Source: Pseudomonas fluorescens (GTDB lineage: Bacteria > Pseudomonadota > Gammaproteobacteria > Pseudomonadales > Pseudomonadaceae). Taken from it: a DNA stretch of 64,000 bases. How positions within the stretch are numbered: the first letter of the stretch is position 1; each line of letters begins with the position of its first letter. The notes beneath the pieces are model-generated. The model saw only the letters and a program-made list of their open reading frames with translations. It did not search any database and had not been told where the DNA came from. Location of the stretch: positions 1,178,001 to 1,242,000 of the forward strand of contig NZ_CP008896.1 in NCBI RefSeq assembly GCF_000730425.1, written 5' to 3'. The position numbers and the translations under genes were made by a program. Positions 55,538 to 63,756 of this stretch are shown one piece after another.

Positions 55538-55999
55538 CTACTGATGCCCATCACGCTCAATGGCACTGATGCGCTCCACCTTGGCCCCGGACCGCGCCGC
55601 CTCGAACTCCGAAGCCAGAAACGCAGTGACGATGCTCTTGGCCAGCTCCGCCCCCACCACCCGCGCACCGATGGACAGGATCTGCGCATCGTTGCTCTTG
55701 CGCGCCCGCTCCGCCGAATAGGTGTCGTGGGCCTGGGCCGCACGAATTCCCAAGACTTTATTGGCCGAGATGGCCATGCCGATACCCGTGCCACACACCA
55801 GCACCCCCAGGCGCTGTTGCCCGGCGTTGATGGCCGTCGCCACCGCCAGCGCGATATCCGGATAGAGCACCGGTGCCGTGGAATGGGTGCCAAAGTCAGT
55901 CACCGGATACCCCAGCGCCTCGATATGGCGCTTCAACAGCTCCTTGAGCTCAAAACCCGCTTCGTCACATCCGATAGCCACCGGGAAAGGTGTGTTCAT
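55538..55999 (-). CDS. RpiB-like sugar-phosphate isomerase, probable tetrulose-4-phosphate isomerase
   Basis: This is a 153-residue RpiB/LacAB-family protein with the catalytic Cys69 in VLVCGTGIGMAISANK. Two positions differ from E. coli RpiB as I recall it. GCDH (His10) is GCDE here (Glu13), and RQHND (His99, needed for ring opening) is RKSND here (Ser102). Tetrulose 4-phosphates cannot form a ring, so a ring-opening histidine would be dispensable. With a DhaK/L-type kinase and polyol dehydrogenases alongside, the likely reaction is erythrulose-4-phosphate to erythrose-4-phosphate. GGAG precedes the ATG. It is divergent from the ABC importer. Confidence 0.85.
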   Translation of the reverse strand: MNTPFPVAIGCDEAGFELKELLKRHIEALGYPVTDFGTHSTAPVLYPDIALAVATAINAGQQRLGVLVCGTGIGMAISANKVLGIRAAQAHDTYSAERARKSNDAQILSIGARVVGAELAKSIVTAFLASEFEAARSGAKVERISAIERDGHQ

Positions 56000-56035
56000 G
56001 GCATTAGGCTCCGCTGCCGTGGTGAGGCTTAAGAC

Positions 56036-56229
56036 TGATCATATGATCACTCAATGAAATTTAGATCAGCCATTTCTCGGATATTCCCTCGCAACTGTCA
56101 AGCATGTTTTAACTGACTCGCTAGACAACCCCCCTCTAAAACGCCACGCACCAGGAAAATCTCGGCACTTACAAGTTTTCAGTGAAAGAGATTGACTGAT
56201 CAGAATTTCATTTGATACACATATGATCA
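56036..56229. promoter_or_regulatory. Divergent control region with mirrored operators
   Basis: Near the isomerase gene is TGATCATATGATCA (56036-56049), a perfect 14-bp palindrome. Near the ABC gene are CTGATCAG (56196-56203) and TGATACACATATGATCA (56213-56229). The flanks are also mirrored: AATGAAATTTAGATCAG on the left matches the inverse of CTGATCAGAATTTCATTT on the right. Two operator clusters in mirror orientation at the ends of a divergent promoter region fit a multimeric SorC regulator that may loop the DNA. Confidence 0.7.
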
Positions 56230-56282
56230 CGCAGCAACACAACTGTGTGCCTAATAAGAATTCACAGCACGAGGACACGCCG

Positions 56283-57770
56283 ATGGCCACGCCATTACTG
56301 CTCCAGGCTGAACATGTCGCCAAGGCCTATGCCGGTATCCCTGCCCTGCGTGATGGCCATCTCTCGCTGCGGGCCGGCAGCGTGCACGCCCTGTGCGGCG
56401 GCAACGGTGCCGGCAAATCCACGTTCCTCAGTATCTTGATGGGCATCACCCAGCGTGATGCCGGCAGCATCCTGCTCAATGGTGCCCCCGTGCATTTCAA
56501 TCGCCCCAGTGAAGCACTGGCGGCGGGGGTCGCGATGATCACCCAGGAGCTGGAGCCGATCCCCTACATGACCGTCGCCGAGAACATCTGGCTGGGCCGC
56601 GAACCGCGGCGCGCCGGCTGCATCGTCGACAGCAAGGCACTGAACCGGCGCACCCGCGAGCTGCTGGAAAACCTGGAGTTCGACGTCGAGGCCACCTTGC
56701 CCATGCATCGCCTGAGCGTGGCGCAGATTCAGTTGGTGGAGATCGCCAAAGCGTTCAGCCATGACTGCCAGGTGATGATCATGGACGAACCCACCTCCGC
56801 CATCGGCGAACGCGAAGCTGAAACCCTGTTCAAGGCTATCCGCCGCCTCACCGCCCGCGGCGCCGGGATCATCTATGTGTCCCATCGCCTCAGCGAGCTG
56901 GGACAGATTGCCGACGACTACAGCATCTTTCGCGATGGCGCCTTCGTCGAAAGCGGGCGCATGGCCGATATCGACCGTGCCCACCTGGTGCGCGGCATCG
57001 TCGGCCAGGAGCTGACACGCATCGACCACAAGGTCGGCCGGCAAAGCGCCGCCGAGTGCTGCCTGGACGTTCAGGGCCTGAGTCGCAAGGGCGAATTCCA
57101 GGACATCAGCCTGCAATTGCGCCAGGGCGAAATCCTCGGCATTTATGGCCTGATGGGCTCGGGACGCAGCGAGTTCCTCAACTGCATCTACGGCCTGACC
57201 ACCCCGGATACCGGCAGTGTCACCCTGCAAGGCAAACCGATGCCCATCGGCCTGCCCAAGGCGACCATCCGCGCAGGCATGTCCCTGGTCACCGAAGACC
57301 GCAAGGAAAGCGGCCTGGTGCTCAGTTCCAGCATCCTGTCGAACATTGCGTTGTCGGCGTACAAGCAACTGTCGAGCTGGTCGCTGATCAACGCGCGCAA
57401 GGAAAACCAGTTGGCCGAGGACATGGTCAAGCGCCTGCAGATCAAGACCACCTCCCTGGACCTGCCGGTGGCCTCCATGAGCGGCGGCAACCAACAGAAG
57501 GTGGTGCTCGCCAAGTGCCTGTCGACCCAGCCAGTGTGCCTTTTGTGCGATGAACCGACCCGGGGCATCGATGAGGGGGCCAAGCAGGAGATCTATCACT
57601 TGCTGGACCAGTTCGTGCGCGCCGGTGGCGCGGCCATCGTGGTGTCGTCGGAGGCTCCGGAACTGCTGCACCTGAGTGACCGTATCGCCGTGTTCAAGGG
57701 TGGCCGGCTGGTGACCATCAGCAGCGACACCGCCCTTTCCCAGGAAGCCTTGTTGAGTCTTGCCTCATGA
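56283..57770 (+). CDS. Sugar ABC importer dual ATPase (RbsA/XylG type)
   Basis: This 495-residue protein has two cassettes. The first has Walker A GGNGAGKST, signature LSVAQIQLVEIAKAF and Walker B VMIMDEPTSAI. The second has a degenerate Walker A GLMGSGRSE, signature MSGGNQQKVVLAKCL and LLCDEPTRGID, the asymmetry normal for ribose/galactose-type importers (CUT2). GAGGA precedes the ATG at 56283. It energises uptake of the polyol by the permease and binding protein encoded next; it overlaps the permease by four bases. Confidence 0.94.
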   Translation: MATPLLLQAEHVAKAYAGIPALRDGHLSLRAGSVHALCGGNGAGKSTFLSILMGITQRDAGSILLNGAPVHFNRPSEALAAGVAMITQELEPIPYMTVAENIWLGREPRRAGCIVDSKALNRRTRELLENLEFDVEATLPMHRLSVAQIQLVEIAKAFSHDCQVMIMDEPTSAIGEREAETLFKAIRRLTARGAGIIYVSHRLSELGQIADDYSIFRDGAFVESGRMADIDRAHLVRGIVGQELTRIDHKVGRQSAAECCLDVQGLSRKGEFQDISLQLRQGEILGIYGLMGSGRSEFLNCIYGLTTPDTGSVTLQGKPMPIGLPKATIRAGMSLVTEDRKESGLVLSSSILSNIALSAYKQLSSWSLINARKENQLAEDMVKRLQIKTTSLDLPVASMSGGNQQKVVLAKCLSTQPVCLLCDEPTRGIDEGAKQEIYHLLDQFVRAGGAAIVVSSEAPELLHLSDRIAVFKGGRLVTISSDTALSQEALLSLAS

Positions 57771-58744
57771 ATGCCAAAACCCTTGCCACTCCGCTTGCCA
57801 CCCCCACGCGCAGCCGCCTGCGGCTTTCCCTCGACCGTTTCGGCCTGCCACTGGTGTTTATCCTGCTGTGCGTGGTCATGGCGTTTTCCAGCGAATACTT
57901 CATGACCTGGCGTAACTGGATGGACATCCTGCGCCAGACCTCGATCAACGGCATCCTTGCGGTGGGCATGACCTACGTGATCCTGACCAAGGGCATCGAC
58001 CTCTCGGTAGGCTCCATCCTCGCCTTCGCCGGCCTGTGCAGCGCCCTGGTCGCAACCCAGGGCTACGGCTTGCTGGCCGCGGTCAGTGCCGGAATGTTTG
58101 CCGGTGCGATGCTGGGGATGGTCAACGGCTTCATGGTGGCCAACCTGTCGATCCCGCCCTTTGTCGCGACCCTGGGCATGCTCAGTATCGCCAGGGGCAT
58201 GACCTTTATCCTCAACGATGGCAGCCCGGTCACTGACCTGCCGGACGCCTACCTGGCCCTGGGCATCGGCAAGCTCGGGCCGATTGGCGTACCGGTCATC
58301 ATCTTTGCGGTGGTCGCGCTGATTTTCTGGATGGTGCTGCGCTACACCACCTACGGGCGTTACGTGTACGCGGTGGGCGGCAATGAAAAAAGCGCGCGCA
58401 CGTCGGGGATTGGCGTGCGCAAGGTGACGTTCTCGGTGTACGTGGTTTCCGGTTTGCTCGCCGGCCTGGCAGGTGTGGTGCTGTCTGCGCGCACCACCTC
58501 TGCCCTGCCCCAGGCGGGCATGTCCTATGAACTGGATGCGATTGCCGCCGTGGTGATCGGCGGCACCAGCCTCTCCGGTGGCACCGGCACCATCGTCGGC
58601 ACGCTGTTCGGCGCCCTGTTGATCGGAGTGATCAACAACGGCCTGAACCTGCTCGGCGTGTCTTCCTATTACCAACAGGTCGCCAAGGGCCTGATCATTG
58701 TGCTCGCGGTGTTGATTGACGTGTGGCGCAAGAAAAAACGCTAG
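57767..58744 (+). CDS. Sugar ABC importer permease (RbsC type)
   Basis: This is a 325-residue membrane protein with about ten helices and the CUT2 pattern: GMTYVILTKGIDLSVGSILA, IPPFVATLGMLSIARGMTFI, RYVYAVGGNEKSARTSGIGV and AAVVIGGTSLSGGTGTIVGT. It presumably works as a homodimer with the upstream ATPase. The ATGA overlap with the ATPase gene indicates coupling. Substrate specificity comes from the binding protein. Confidence 0.95.
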   Translation: MNAKTLATPLATPTRSRLRLSLDRFGLPLVFILLCVVMAFSSEYFMTWRNWMDILRQTSINGILAVGMTYVILTKGIDLSVGSILAFAGLCSALVATQGYGLLAAVSAGMFAGAMLGMVNGFMVANLSIPPFVATLGMLSIARGMTFILNDGSPVTDLPDAYLALGIGKLGPIGVPVIIFAVVALIFWMVLRYTTYGRYVYAVGGNEKSARTSGIGVRKVTFSVYVVSGLLAGLAGVVLSARTTSALPQAGMSYELDAIAAVVIGGTSLSGGTGTIVGTLFGALLIGVINNGLNLLGVSSYYQQVAKGLIIVLAVLIDVWRKKKR

Positions 58745-58798
58745 TCGCTTTTCCTCTGAACGAACTGAACGACCACAACAATAAACGGGGTTCTCATC

Positions 58799-59806
58799 AT
58801 GAAATTCGCTACATCGTTTGCCGCCGTGGCGGCCCTCACCCTGCTGGCCAGCAGCATCACCCTGGCCGCCGATGGCAAGACCTACAAAGTCGGCGCCGCC
58901 GTGTATGGCCTCAAGGGCCAGTTCATGCAGAACTGGGTGCGCGAGCTGAAGGAGCATCCGGCGGTCAAGGACGGGACCGTGCAGTTGACCGTCTTCGACG
59001 GCAACTATGACGCGCTGACCCAGAACAACCAGATCGAAAACATGGTCACCCAGCGCTACGACGCGATCCTCTTCGTGCCCATCGACACCAAGGCCGGTGT
59101 CGGTACGGTGAAGCAGGCGATGTCCAACGATGTGGTGGTCATCGCCTCCAACACCAAGGTCGCCGATGCCAGCGTGCCGTACGTCGGCAACGATGATGTC
59201 GAGGGCGGTCGCCTGCAGGCCCAGGCCATGGTCGACAAGCTCCAGGGCAAAGGCAATGTGGTGATCATCCAGGGGCCGATTGGCCAGTCGGCGCAGATCG
59301 ACCGGGAAAAGGGCGAGCTGGAAGTGCTGGGCAAACACCCAGGCATCAAGATCATCGAGAAAAAGACCGCTAACTGGGACCGCGCCCAAGCCCTGGCCCT
59401 GACTGAAGACTGGCTCAACGCCCACCCCAAGGGCATCAACGGTGTGATCGCACAGAACGACGACATGGCCCTCGGCGCCGTGCAGGCCCTCAAATCCCAC
59501 GGCCTGACGTCCAAGGACGTACCTGTCACCTCCATCGACGGCATGCCCGATGCCATCCAGGCGGCCAAGCGAGACGAAGTCACCACCTTCCTGCAAGACG
59601 CCCAGGCCCAGTCCCAAGGGGCACTGGACGTCGCCCTGCGCCAACTGGCGGGCAAGGACTACACGCCCAAGTCGGTGATCTGGGAGCGCTATGCCAAGGA
59701 CGTGACCTGGGGCGATGGCACCGCCAAGAACTACATCCTGCCCTGGGTGCCGGTAACCAATGCCAATGCGGATGCGCTGTACCAGCAAGTCAGCGGTACT
59801 AAATAG
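58799..59806 (+). CDS. Sugar/polyol ABC substrate-binding protein
   Basis: This is a 335-residue type I periplasmic binding protein. The signal peptide ends ASSITLAA. The mature part has VGAAVYGLKGQFMQNWVREL, YDAILFVPIDTKAGVGTVKQ, IIQGPIGQSAQIDREKG and GVIAQNDDMALGAVQALKSH. It is the third component of the importer, 54 bp after the permease. The neighbourhood of tetritol-type dehydrogenases suggests it binds a four-carbon polyol. It is followed by a REP pair, which may uncouple its abundant expression from the enzymes. Confidence 0.92.
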   Translation: MKFATSFAAVAALTLLASSITLAADGKTYKVGAAVYGLKGQFMQNWVRELKEHPAVKDGTVQLTVFDGNYDALTQNNQIENMVTQRYDAILFVPIDTKAGVGTVKQAMSNDVVVIASNTKVADASVPYVGNDDVEGGRLQAQAMVDKLQGKGNVVIIQGPIGQSAQIDREKGELEVLGKHPGIKIIEKKTANWDRAQALALTEDWLNAHPKGINGVIAQNDDMALGAVQALKSHGLTSKDVPVTSIDGMPDAIQAAKRDEVTTFLQDAQAQSQGALDVALRQLAGKDYTPKSVIWERYAKDVTWGDGTAKNYILPWVPVTNANADALYQQVSGTK

Positions 59807-59834
59807 CGGTTTCGACCTGTAAATACTATCCACA

Positions 59835-59923
59835 TGTGGGAGCGGGCTTGCTCGCGAAGGTGGTGTGTCAGAAGACACATCAGTTGGCTGACCCTACGCC
59901 TTCGCGAGCGAGCCCGCTCCCAC
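59835..59923. repeat. REP pair, GAGCGGGCTTGC type (twin of 61.9 kb)
   Basis: ATGTGGGAGCGGGCTTGCTC and CGAGCGAGCCCGCTCCCACA enclose a spacer TGTGTCAGAAGACACATCAG plus TTGGCTGACC. Nearly the same spacer occurs in the REP pair at 61.88-61.97 kb. Confidence 0.92.
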
Positions 59924-59962
59924 ACTTGAATCTCCAACGACTGAGAGAATGGAGTTAAACCA

Positions 59963-60718
59963 ATGTCTGGATTCTGGAACCAAGCCTTCGATCTCAGTGG
60001 CCGCTGCGCCGTGATCACCGGCGGGGCCGCGGGGATTGGCCTGGCGTGTGCCAGCCTGCTGGCGGAGCGTGGCGCGCGCGTGGCCTTGCTCGACCGCGAT
60101 CCGGCCGTGGCCGAAGTGGCCGCCAGCCTCGGCGCCAGGCATATCGGCATTGCCATCGACCTGCGCCAGCTCGACCAGGTGCAGAGCAGCATCGACTACG
60201 TGTTCGCCCACTTCAAGCGCCTGGACTACCTGGTCAACAGCGCTGGCGTGGTGATGCTGGACAAGGCCATCGACGTCAGCGAAAACGCCTGGGACGTCAC
60301 CCTGGATATCAACCTCAAGGCCAGCTTTTTCGTGGCCCAGGCCTGCGCCCGGCACATGCTCGCCCAGGGCAGCGGGCGTATCGTCAACCTCGCGTCCCAG
60401 GCAGCGGTGATCGGCCTGGATCGGCATGTGGCCTATTGCGCGAGCAAGGCTGCAATTGTCGGCATGACCAAGGTGCTGGCCATGGAATGGGCACCGCACA
60501 TCAATGTAAATGCCATCTCCCCCACCATCGTCGAAACCGCACTGGGCAAGAAAGCCTGGGCGGGCGAAGTGGGTGAACGGGCCAAATTGCAGATCCCGGC
60601 GGGTCGTTTTGCCCAGCCCGATGAGATCGCCGGGCTGGCGTTGTACCTGCTCAGCGATGCCGCCCAGATGATCACCGGCGCCAATATGGTGATCGACGGC
60701 GGCTACAGCATTCAGTAA
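59963..60718 (+). CDS. SDR-family polyol dehydrogenase, D-threitol dehydrogenase-like
   Basis: This is a 251-residue classical SDR: NAD site ITGGAAGIGLACAS, LVNSAGVVMLDKA, catalytic Ser in NLASQAAVIG, YCASKAAIVGM (Tyr-x3-Lys) and the C-terminal MITGANMVIDGGYSIQ. The TGGAAGIG motif and an Asp ending strand 2 (LLDRD) suggest NAD rather than NADP. In known tetritol loci an SDR oxidises D-threitol to D-erythrulose; that role is assigned here by context, and another polyol is possible. GGAG precedes the ATG. Confidence 0.85.
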   Translation: MSGFWNQAFDLSGRCAVITGGAAGIGLACASLLAERGARVALLDRDPAVAEVAASLGARHIGIAIDLRQLDQVQSSIDYVFAHFKRLDYLVNSAGVVMLDKAIDVSENAWDVTLDINLKASFFVAQACARHMLAQGSGRIVNLASQAAVIGLDRHVAYCASKAAIVGMTKVLAMEWAPHINVNAISPTIVETALGKKAWAGEVGERAKLQIPAGRFAQPDEIAGLALYLLSDAAQMITGANMVIDGGYSIQ

Positions 60719-60744
60719 TCCATCTATTCGTCGTGAGGTTTGTC

Positions 60745-61860
60745 ATGTCCACCGCTACCGAACGTACCGCCGAACAACTCCACCCGGTGATCCCCAAGAC
60801 CATGCAGGCCGTGGTCTGCCATGGCCCGGAAGACTATCGCCTGGAAACCGTCGACGTGCCGACACCCGGCCCCGACGAGATCCTGACCAAGGTCGAGCTG
60901 TGCGGTATCTGCATGGGCGATATCAAGACCTATCGCGGCGCGCCGTCGTTCTGGGGCGATGCCGAGCAACCGCGCTACGTCAAGCCGCCAATGATTCCCG
61001 GGCATGAGTTTGTCTGTCGTGTGGTCGCCCTGGGCCCTGGCGCCGAAAAACGCGGCGTGAAGGTTGGCGACCGGGTGATTTCCGAGCAGATCGTGCCGTG
61101 CTGGGGTTGCCGCTTCTGCAACCACGGCCAGTACTGGATGTGCCAGAAACACGACCTCTACGGTTTCCAGAACAACGTCCAGGGCGCCATGGCCCAGTAC
61201 ATGATTTTCACCAAGGAAGGCATCATCCACCAGGTGCCGGACTCCATCGCGCCGGACGAGGCGATCCTGATCGAACCCCTGGCCTGCTCGCTGCACGCGG
61301 CGGAACGGGCCAATGTGGATTTCGACGACGTGGTGGTGGTGGCCGGCGCCGGCACCCTGGGCCTGGGGATCATTGGCGCAGTGCGCATGCGCAACCCCAA
61401 GCGCCTGATCGTGCTCGACATGAAGCCCGAACGCGCCGAACTGGCCCTGCGCATGGGTGCCGATGAGGTCTGGAACCCGGCCGAGGTCGATGTGCTGGCG
61501 AAAATCCGCGAAATCACCGACGGTTATGGCTGTGATATCTACATCGAAGCCACCGGGCACCACAAGGCGGTGAACCAGGGCCTGGCGATGCTGCGCAAGC
61601 TGGGGCGCTTCGTCGAATTCAGCGTATTCAACGACGAGGCCACGGTAGATTGGTCGATCATTGGCGACCGCAAGGAACTGGACGTACTTGGCTCACACCT
61701 GGGCCCGTACATGTACCCGCGGGCCATCGACTTTATCGGCAAGCGCAAGATCGACATGCGCGATGTGGTGACCCACAAGTTTGCGCTCGCGGATTTCAAG
61801 GAAGCGTTTGCGGTGATGGAGCGTGGGGACAAGTCCCTGAAGGTCGTACTCGAACCCTGA
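60745..61860 (+). CDS. Zinc alcohol dehydrogenase, erythritol/L-threitol dehydrogenase-like
   Basis: This is a 371-residue medium-chain dehydrogenase. Catalytic-zinc ligands appear in CGICMGD and PGHEFVCRVV. The structural-zinc tetrad is CWGCRFCNHGQYWMC (C-x2-C-x2-C-x7-C), and the NAD fold has VAGAGTLGLGIIGAVRM. The overall pattern recalls the erythritol/L-threitol dehydrogenase (EltD) of mycobacterial tetritol pathways, which yields L-erythrulose. It starts at ATG 60745 after GTGAGG, 26 bp past the SDR gene. The exact polyol is inferred. Confidence 0.85.
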   Translation: MSTATERTAEQLHPVIPKTMQAVVCHGPEDYRLETVDVPTPGPDEILTKVELCGICMGDIKTYRGAPSFWGDAEQPRYVKPPMIPGHEFVCRVVALGPGAEKRGVKVGDRVISEQIVPCWGCRFCNHGQYWMCQKHDLYGFQNNVQGAMAQYMIFTKEGIIHQVPDSIAPDEAILIEPLACSLHAAERANVDFDDVVVVAGAGTLGLGIIGAVRMRNPKRLIVLDMKPERAELALRMGADEVWNPAEVDVLAKIREITDGYGCDIYIEATGHHKAVNQGLAMLRKLGRFVEFSVFNDEATVDWSIIGDRKELDVLGSHLGPYMYPRAIDFIGKRKIDMRDVVTHKFALADFKEAFAVMERGDKSLKVVLEP

Positions 61861-61879
61861 CCCCAACACACATCCCAAA

Positions 61880-61970
61880 TGTGGGAGCGGGCTTGCTCGC
61901 GAAGGCGGTGTGTCAGAAGACACATCAGTTGGCTGACCCACCGCTTTCGCGAGCAAGCCCGCTCCCACAT
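61880..61970. repeat. REP pair, GAGCGGGCTTGC type (twin of 59.8 kb)
   Basis: ATGTGGGAGCGGGCTTGCTC and TCGCGAGCAAGCCCGCTCCC enclose a spacer TGTGTCAGAAGACACATCAG plus TTGGCTGACC, matching that of the pair 2 kb upstream. Confidence 0.93.
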
Positions 61971-62013
61971 TTAACCGACTGCGCCCAAGACAACACGAAC
62001 AGGAACCCGCGTT

Positions 62014-63015
62014 ATGAATCGAGTCATCAACGATCCGGACCAAGTGGTCGAGGACATGCTGCGCGGCATTCTGGTCGCTCATCCCCAACTGCGCCAACAC
62101 GACACCAACCCCCGCGTCATCAGCAAGGCCAAGCCCTCCAGTCGAGGCTGCGTAGGCATTGTCACCGGCGGCGGCTCCGGCCATGAACCGGCGTTTCTCG
62201 GTTATGTCGGCCCCGGCCTGGTGGACGCCGTAGCTGTCGGCGAAATCTTCTCCTCCCCCACTGCCAAGAGCTTCTTCGATGCGTTCCGTGTGGCCGATCA
62301 CGGCGCCGGCGTGGCCTGCCTGTACGGCAACTATGCCGGCGACAACATGAACGTGAAACTGGCAATGAAAATGGCCGCCAGCAAGGACATGCAGATCCGC
62401 ACCGTGGTCGCCAACGATGACGTGGCCTCTGCGCCCAAGGCTGATATCGCCAAGCGTCGCGGGGTGGCCGGAGAAATTTTCATGTGGAAGATCGGCGGTG
62501 CCGCCGCCGCCCAGCACTATGACCTGGATGGGGTGATTCGCGTTGCGCAGAAGGCTGTCGATCACTGTCGCTCCATCGGCATCGGCCTGACGCCCTGCAC
62601 CATTGCGGCAGTGGGCAAGCCGAACTTCCAGATCCCGGACGGCCAGATGGAACTGGGCATCGGCCACCACGGCGAACCCGGGATCGAAGTGATTCCGATC
62701 GAGTCCGCCGCCGCCATGGCCGCACGCATGCTGGCACCGATCCTCGCCGACCGGGACTTCAGCCAGGATGACAGCGTGGTGGTACTGGTCTCGGGCCTGG
62801 GCGCGACGCCGGTGATGGAGCTGTACATTTTCTACGCCGAAGTCGAAAGCCAGCTCAAGGCCAAGGGCCTGAAGATCCATCGCTGCTACGTCGGCAACTA
62901 CTTCACCTCCCTGGAAATGATGGGCGTGACCCTGACCCTGCTGGGCCTGGATGCCGAGCTGAAAACCCTGATCGACCAACCTTGCCGCTCCATCGGCATG
63001 ACCCAGGCGGAGTAA
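62014..63015 (+). CDS. Dihydroxyacetone/erythrulose kinase, substrate-binding subunit (DhaK-like)
   Basis: This is a 333-residue DhaK-domain protein. GIVTGGGSGHEPAF (His57), LYGNYAGDNMN and ELGIGHHGEPG (His219, the residue that binds the substrate carbonyl covalently) are all present. It is a stand-alone K subunit with the L subunit encoded 3 bp downstream, so the kinase is split. There is no DhaM phosphotransferase gene nearby, so ATP is probably the donor. With tetritol dehydrogenases upstream, the expected substrate is D- or L-erythrulose rather than dihydroxyacetone. Confidence 0.9.
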   Translation: MNRVINDPDQVVEDMLRGILVAHPQLRQHDTNPRVISKAKPSSRGCVGIVTGGGSGHEPAFLGYVGPGLVDAVAVGEIFSSPTAKSFFDAFRVADHGAGVACLYGNYAGDNMNVKLAMKMAASKDMQIRTVVANDDVASAPKADIAKRRGVAGEIFMWKIGGAAAAQHYDLDGVIRVAQKAVDHCRSIGIGLTPCTIAAVGKPNFQIPDGQMELGIGHHGEPGIEVIPIESAAAMAARMLAPILADRDFSQDDSVVVLVSGLGATPVMELYIFYAEVESQLKAKGLKIHRCYVGNYFTSLEMMGVTLTLLGLDAELKTLIDQPCRSIGMTQAE

Positions 63016-63018
63016 ACC

Positions 63019-63666
63019 ATGAGCCAGCATTTCTCTACCCACGACGGCAGCGCGATTGTCACTGACCTGGTGAGCGTGATCGTCGCCAACCGTGAATACC
63101 TCAGCGCGGTCGACGGCGCGATTGGCGATGGTGACCACGGTATCAATATGGCCAAGGGCTTCGCCCATTGCGGCCGCACCCTTGAGGGCCGGCAACTGAC
63201 CCTGGCCGAAGCCCTGGATGAACTGACCCTGAGCCTGATGGAAGGCATCGGCGGCTCCATGGGCCCGTTGTATGGCAGCCTGTTTATCGGCATGGCCGAC
63301 GAAGTACGCGGCTGCGAAGACATCGAGGCTGCCACCTTCGCCCGTTTGCTGCGCGGTGGCCTGACATCGTTGCAGGACATCACCGAAGCCGGCGTGGGCG
63401 ACAAGTGCCTGATGGACACCCTGATCCCGGCAGTGGAGGCATTTGAGCAGGCGCAGGCCGATGGTGCTTCCTTCGGTACTGCACTGGACGCCATGAAAGG
63501 CGCGGCCTCCCAGGGCCGCGACTCGACCAGGGACCTGGTGGCCAAGATCGGCCGGGCCAGCCGCCTGGGCGAACGCTCGCTGGGGGTGCTGGATGCGGGG
63601 GCGGTCTCATGCTGCCTGATCCTCACGCAACTGGCAGACTCGATCCAGCCCCGCCTGACCCCATAG
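63019..63666 (+). CDS. Dihydroxyacetone/erythrulose kinase, nucleotide-binding subunit (DhaL-like)
   Basis: This is a 215-residue all-helical DhaL protein. The Mg-phosphate site DGAIGDGDHGINMAKGF, the EGIGGSMGPLYGSLF lid, AGVGDKCLMDTLIPA and TRDLVAKIGRASRLGERSLG are present. It transfers phosphate to the sugar held by the upstream K subunit. The start is three bases after the DhaK stop. It closes the locus and is followed by a REP pair. Split ATP-dependent DhaK plus DhaL without DhaM is found in several tetrose kinases. Confidence 0.92.
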   Translation: MSQHFSTHDGSAIVTDLVSVIVANREYLSAVDGAIGDGDHGINMAKGFAHCGRTLEGRQLTLAEALDELTLSLMEGIGGSMGPLYGSLFIGMADEVRGCEDIEAATFARLLRGGLTSLQDITEAGVGDKCLMDTLIPAVEAFEQAQADGASFGTALDAMKGAASQGRDSTRDLVAKIGRASRLGERSLGVLDAGAVSCCLILTQLADSIQPRLTP

Positions 63667-63744
63667 AAGCCGGCTTGCCGGCGGTGGCGATCTTGAGTTG
63701 CCGTCCTTCTCCCGGGCCTCATCACCGGCAAGCCGGCTCCTACA
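63667..63744. repeat. REP pair, GCCGGC type
   Basis: AGCCGGCTTGCCGGCGGTGG and CATCACCGGCAAGCCGGCTC (plus CTAC) form an inverted pair between the convergent DhaL and sohB genes. Confidence 0.88.
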
Positions 63745-63756
63745 AGGGCATGTGCG

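Noticed and set aside
57596..59878. A 760-codon open frame on the minus strand across the ABC permease and binding-protein genes
   Set aside because: It is the antisense shadow of three well-recognised plus-strand genes in high-GC DNA; its translation is low-complexity and matches no family.
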